A DNA stretch of 64,000 nucleotides, taken from assembly GCF_003287455.1 (NCBI RefSeq), contig NZ_PRLC01000005.1, positions 62,001 to 126,000 on the forward strand, read 5' to 3'. The notes beneath the pieces were generated by a model. That model did not search any database and was not told the origin of the DNA. It worked only from the letters and a program-made list of their open reading frames with translations. Shown here in pieces: positions 61,003 through 64,000 of this stretch. The DNA comes from Faecalibacterium hattorii (GTDB lineage: Bacteria; Bacillota; Clostridia; Oscillospirales; Ruminococcaceae). Positions within the stretch are counted from its first letter, which is position 1; every line of letters starts with the position of its first letter. The translations under genes and the position numbers were made by a program.

Positions 61003-63279
61003 TTATTTTTCGGACGCCTTGGGCTCCGCAGCCTTCTTGGCGCGGGGCTTGCGTGCAGGCTTTTCCGGTGCAGCTTCCGCCGCCGGAGCCGCCTCTGCTT
61101 TGGGTTTGCGGGTGCGCTTGGGCTTCTCCGCAGGAGCTTCCGCTTCCGCCTTGGCCTTTGCGGGGGCTTTCTTGGGTTTTGCAGCCTTTTCGGCTTTCTC
61201 GGCCTTGCCCGGCGCTTCCTCGGCTGCGGCAGCTGCCTTTGCCTTGGTGGTGCGGGTGGTCTTCTTGGGGGCCTTTTCCGCCTTTGCGGGCTTCTCGGCC
61301 TTGGCTGCGGTCTTCTTCTTGGCCGTCGTCTTTTCCGCCGTCTCCGCCTTATCTGCCGCCTTGCGGGTGCGCTTGGTGGGCACCTCGAAGTACAGGGTGC
61401 TCATGGGCGGCAGGGTGATGGTGATGCTCTGTTCAAAGCCGTGCAGCGGCTTCTTATGGGTGCGGACGGACTTGTTGTGGACCGTGCCCGAACCGCCGAA
61501 GGCCTCGTCGTCGCTGTTCAGCACTTCCTTGTAGGTGCCGGACACCGGTGCACCGAGGGTGTAGCCCTCGCGCAGGACGGGGTTGAAGTTGCAGACCACG
61601 AGGATCTGCTTACCCGCAGCATCCTTGCGCAGGAAGGCGACGACGCTCTGCTGGAAGTCGTCCGGGACGATCCACTGGAAGCCCTCCCAACTGTAATCGA
61701 TCTGCCAGAAGGCAGGGTGCTCTTTGTAGAAGGCGTTCAGCGTCTTCACGTAGGTCTGCAGCTCGGTGTGCTTGTCGTAGCCCAGCAGCATCCAATCCAG
61801 CTGCTTTTCCTCGCTCCACTCGGTGAACTGGCCGAACTCCTGCCCCATGAAGAGCAGCTTCTTGCCGGGGTGGGCCATCATGTAGCCGAAGAAAGTGCGC
61901 AGGTTTGCGAACTTGGCCTCGTAGTCACCGGGCATCTTGTTGATGAGGCTGCCCTTGCCGTGCACGACTTCGTCGTGGCTGATGGGCAGCACGAAGTTCT
62001 CGCTGAAGGCGTAGAAGAAACTGAAGGTGACCTTGTTGTGGTTGCCTGCGCGGAAGAGCGGGTCGGTCTTCATGTAGCTGAGCATGTCGTTCATCCAGCC
62101 CATGTTCCACTTGAAGTTGAAGCCGAGGCCGCCGTCCGAAGCGGGCTTGGTGACCATGGGCCATGCGGTCGATTCTTCCGCGATCATGTACTTGTGGGGG
62201 TGGCGGCCCAGAATCGTGTTGTTCAGCTTGCGCAGGAAGGCCACGGCTTCCAGATTTTCCTTGCCGCCGTCCTTGTTGGGCTCCCACTCGCCCTGCTTGC
62301 GGTTGTAGTCCAGATACAGCATGGAGGCCACGGCATCCACGCGCAGACCGTCGATGTGATACTGCTCCAGCCAGTACAGGGCGCTGGAGATCAGGAAGCT
62401 CTGCACCTCGCTGCGGCCGAAGTCGAACACCATGGTGCCCCACTCCTTGTGCTCGCCGCGCTTGGGGTTCGGGTCCTCATAGCAGGGCTCCCCGTCAAAG
62501 TTGTACAGGCCGAACTGGTCCTTGGGGAAGTGGGCGGGCACCCAGTCCATGATGACGCCGATGCCGGCTTCATGGAGCTTATCCACAAAGGCCATGAAGT
62601 CCTTGGGGGTGCCGTAGCGGCTGGTGGGGGCGAAATAGCCCGTGACCTGATAGCCCCAGCTTCCATCGAAGGGATACTCCATGACGGGCAGCAGCTCCAC
62701 GTGGGTGTAGCCCATCTCCTTGATGTACGGGATGAGCTGGTCGGCCAGCTCGGAATAGTTGTAGGGGACATTCTCGCCCTTGGTCTTCCAGCTGCCCGCG
62801 TGCATCTCGTAGATATTCATCGGCCCGTTGATGACATCGGTCTTCTTCTGGGCCTCCTGCCATGCTTCGTCGTGCCACGCAAAGCCGCTCAGGTCGTAGA
62901 CTTTGCTGCCGTTGGACGGGCGGGTCTCAGCGTGGAACGCATAGGGGTCGGCCTTGTAGACAAGGTCGCCCGCACGGGTCGTCACGCAGTATTTGTAAAC
63001 GTCATATTCTTTCATGCCGGGGATGAACAGCTCCCACACCGAGTCGTTGTCCACCTTGCGCATCGGGTGGCTGCCCGGTTTCCAGCTGTTGAAATCTCCC
63101 ACCACGCTGATGGCGGTGGCATGAGGTGCCCAGACGCGGAACACCACGCCGGACTCTCCGGCGCGAGTCTCGATATGCGCACCGAAGTAACGGTATGCTT
63201 CGCAGTTATTTCCCTGCTTGAACAGATAAATCGGCAGATCCGAAGGGTCCGCGTGGATTTTTTCTTCCGTCGGTTTCAT
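61003..63279 (-). CDS. glgB: 1,4-alpha-glucan branching enzyme with histone-H1-like tail
   Basis: This GH13 enzyme creates alpha-1,6 branches in glycogen. An N-terminal CBM48 (GVVFRVWAPHATAISVVGDFN) leads a catalytic barrel with DGLRVDAVASM (nucleophile Asp), AEESTAWP (acid Glu) and PISHDEVVHGKGS, then a C-terminal beta domain ending near residue 634. The last 124 residues (about 635-758) are almost only Lys, Ala, Pro, Glu, Thr and Arg, like histone H1. Typical bacterial GlgB ends near the beta domain. GAGGAG precedes the ATG. Confidence 0.94.
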   Translation of the reverse strand: MKPTEEKIHADPSDLPIYLFKQGNNCEAYRYFGAHIETRAGESGVVFRVWAPHATAISVVGDFNSWKPGSHPMRKVDNDSVWELFIPGMKEYDVYKYCVTTRAGDLVYKADPYAFHAETRPSNGSKVYDLSGFAWHDEAWQEAQKKTDVINGPMNIYEMHAGSWKTKGENVPYNYSELADQLIPYIKEMGYTHVELLPVMEYPFDGSWGYQVTGYFAPTSRYGTPKDFMAFVDKLHEAGIGVIMDWVPAHFPKDQFGLYNFDGEPCYEDPNPKRGEHKEWGTMVFDFGRSEVQSFLISSALYWLEQYHIDGLRVDAVASMLYLDYNRKQGEWEPNKDGGKENLEAVAFLRKLNNTILGRHPHKYMIAEESTAWPMVTKPASDGGLGFNFKWNMGWMNDMLSYMKTDPLFRAGNHNKVTFSFFYAFSENFVLPISHDEVVHGKGSLINKMPGDYEAKFANLRTFFGYMMAHPGKKLLFMGQEFGQFTEWSEEKQLDWMLLGYDKHTELQTYVKTLNAFYKEHPAFWQIDYSWEGFQWIVPDDFQQSVVAFLRKDAAGKQILVVCNFNPVLREGYTLGAPVSGTYKEVLNSDDEAFGGSGTVHNKSVRTHKKPLHGFEQSITITLPPMSTLYFEVPTKRTRKAADKAETAEKTTAKKKTAAKAEKPAKAEKAPKKTTRTTKAKAAAAAEEAPGKAEKAEKAAKPKKAPAKAKAEAEAPAEKPKRTRKPKAEAAPAAEAAPEKPARKPRAKKAAEPKASEK

Positions 63280-63333
63280 AAACAGCTCCTCCCCGTACAG
63301 GCCGCAGAGGGGCCCATACCTTTTTACTCTCTT

Positions 63334-63362
63334 ATATTAAAGAATTTTCGCGCAATTTTCAA
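63334..63362 (-). promoter_or_regulatory. Glycogen operon promoter
   Basis: Minus strand: -35 TTGAAA (63362-63357), a 17-base spacer, -10 TAATAT (63339-63334). Confidence 0.75.
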
Positions 63363-63477
63363 GGCTTTTTCCAGAAAATGTACCATAATCTTTTCGTTGA
63401 TATTTTTTCGATATATACAACATATCCAATTTTACGCAAATTTTATAGGCAAACCTGACAGAATATAGAATAAAAAG

Positions 63478-63537
63478 AACACATCCGGCTCATTCTCTGC
63501 GCAAAATGCAAAAAGAGAACGAACCGGATGTGTTTTT
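63478..63537. terminator. Terminator after the 3D-domain gene
   Basis: A long stem, about 20 bp with small mismatches (63478-63498 with 63514-63534), with T-runs on both strands. Confidence 0.75.
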
Positions 63538-63565
63538 CATTCCGTGTGCGTAGGATGTTCGATTT

Positions 63566-64000
63566 TCAGCTTACAACGTAGACATTGACCTGAATGGCCC
63601 CGTTGATGACCGACTCGGCATAGGTCTCGTAGAACAGATCCACGAGGATCTCGCCCTTCTGGACGGCGATGCCGGTGTCGGTGGCGATGGCGTAACCGTA
63701 AACGAAACGGCCATCGGTGGAAGTGATATACAACAGGGTGCCATAGGGGATAACATCGGGGTCCACGGCAACGGTGCCGTAGCCCAGACCCAGACCCGAG
63801 GAGCCCTTGCCGGTCTTGGAATAATAACCGGTGGCCTTGCCCGTCAGGACTTTGCTGTAGGAAGCGGGGGCGTTGGTGGTGCCGTCCGCGCCGGTCAGGG
63901 GCGAAACGGGCGCACCCACGCCGTAGGTCTTGACGACATGATCGGTGGGTTCGACGGTGGTGGTCACGTCAACCACCGTGCTGTTCTCCAGCTCGCCGTC
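63566..64000 (-). CDS. 3D-domain cell-wall protein (partial; N-terminus outside the window)
   Basis: The frame is open to the window edge. The visible 145 residues contain a probable end of a G5-like domain (TTTVEPTDHVV) and a C-terminal 3D domain: GYGTVAVDPDVIPYGTLLYI, ATDTG and a final DLFYETYAES, with the three conserved aspartates. Such YabE/RpfB-like proteins are exported lytic transglycosylase-type or muralytic factors. Substrate and full size cannot be told. Confidence 0.85.
   Translation of the reverse strand, partial: DGELENSTVVDVTTTVEPTDHVVKTYGVGAPVSPLTGADGTTNAPASYSKVLTGKATGYYSKTGKGSSGLGLGYGTVAVDPDVIPYGTLLYITSTDGRFVYGYAIATDTGIAVQKGEILVDLFYETYAESVINGAIQVNVYVVS

Noticed and set aside
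60985-63468. Plus-strand open frame of 827 codons
   Set aside because: It is antisense to glgB and has no recognisable motif.

Overview
The window looks like chromosome of a GC-rich, anaerobic gut member of the Bacillota (Oscillospiraceae/Ruminococcaceae, Faecalibacterium-like). This is an inference from gene content, strong AGGAGG-type ribosome binding sites, RNase Y, a glgB-glgC-glgD-glgA glycogen operon, the ECF-type vitamin uptake module and the rnfCDGEAB order. No rRNA genes or CRISPR array were seen. Most genes lie on the minus strand.

Layout. 1-6300: hexuronate catabolism. uxaC faces uxaB, uxaA, a small membrane protein and an aldose epimerase across a shared regulatory region with two TTGTATAC-type operators. 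6400-11150: tRNA-Pro, a DegV protein, purA, a UPF0291 protein, and queH running tail-to-tail into an MFS transporter. 11230-16410: the complete Rnf ferredoxin:NAD oxidoreductase operon. 16500-28000: a 42-aa membrane peptide gene, then a long minus-strand run of ecfA1-ecfA2-ecfT-truA-(propeller protein)-cvpA-clp ATPase, and ruvC-ruvA-ruvB-methyltransferase. 28200-31950: tRNA-Val followed by an accessory island. It carries a large serine recombinase and two AT-rich cargo genes (a PNPOx-like flavoprotein and a frameshifted peptidase E) that share the same flanking sequences. 31960-38200: a complete oligopeptide ABC transporter. 38300-46760: RNase Y, an unusual LysR-regulator/phosphatase fusion divergent from ridA, and a CoA cluster (candidate pantothenate ECF S component, oxidoreductase, coaX, divergent coaBC). 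46800-49400: murC and a second DegV gene. 49420-56750: the whole F-type ATP synthase operon. 57060-63280: glycogen synthesis. 63566-end: the C-terminus of a 3D-domain wall protein.

How it fits together. Rnf couples reduced-ferredoxin oxidation to ion pumping. The ATP synthase c subunit carries a two-carboxylate, sodium-type binding motif, so a Na+ circuit is plausible. The ECF ATPases and EcfT could energise the candidate pantothenate S component, whose substrate would feed CoaX and CoaBC.

The most unusual items are the LysR-phosphatase fusion, the shared flanks of the two island cargo genes, a family of about 130-bp palindromic repeats (one copy sits inside the ATP synthase operon), and a histone-H1-like tail on the glycogen branching enzyme. 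All functional calls come from reading translated sequence and motifs; no database search was run.
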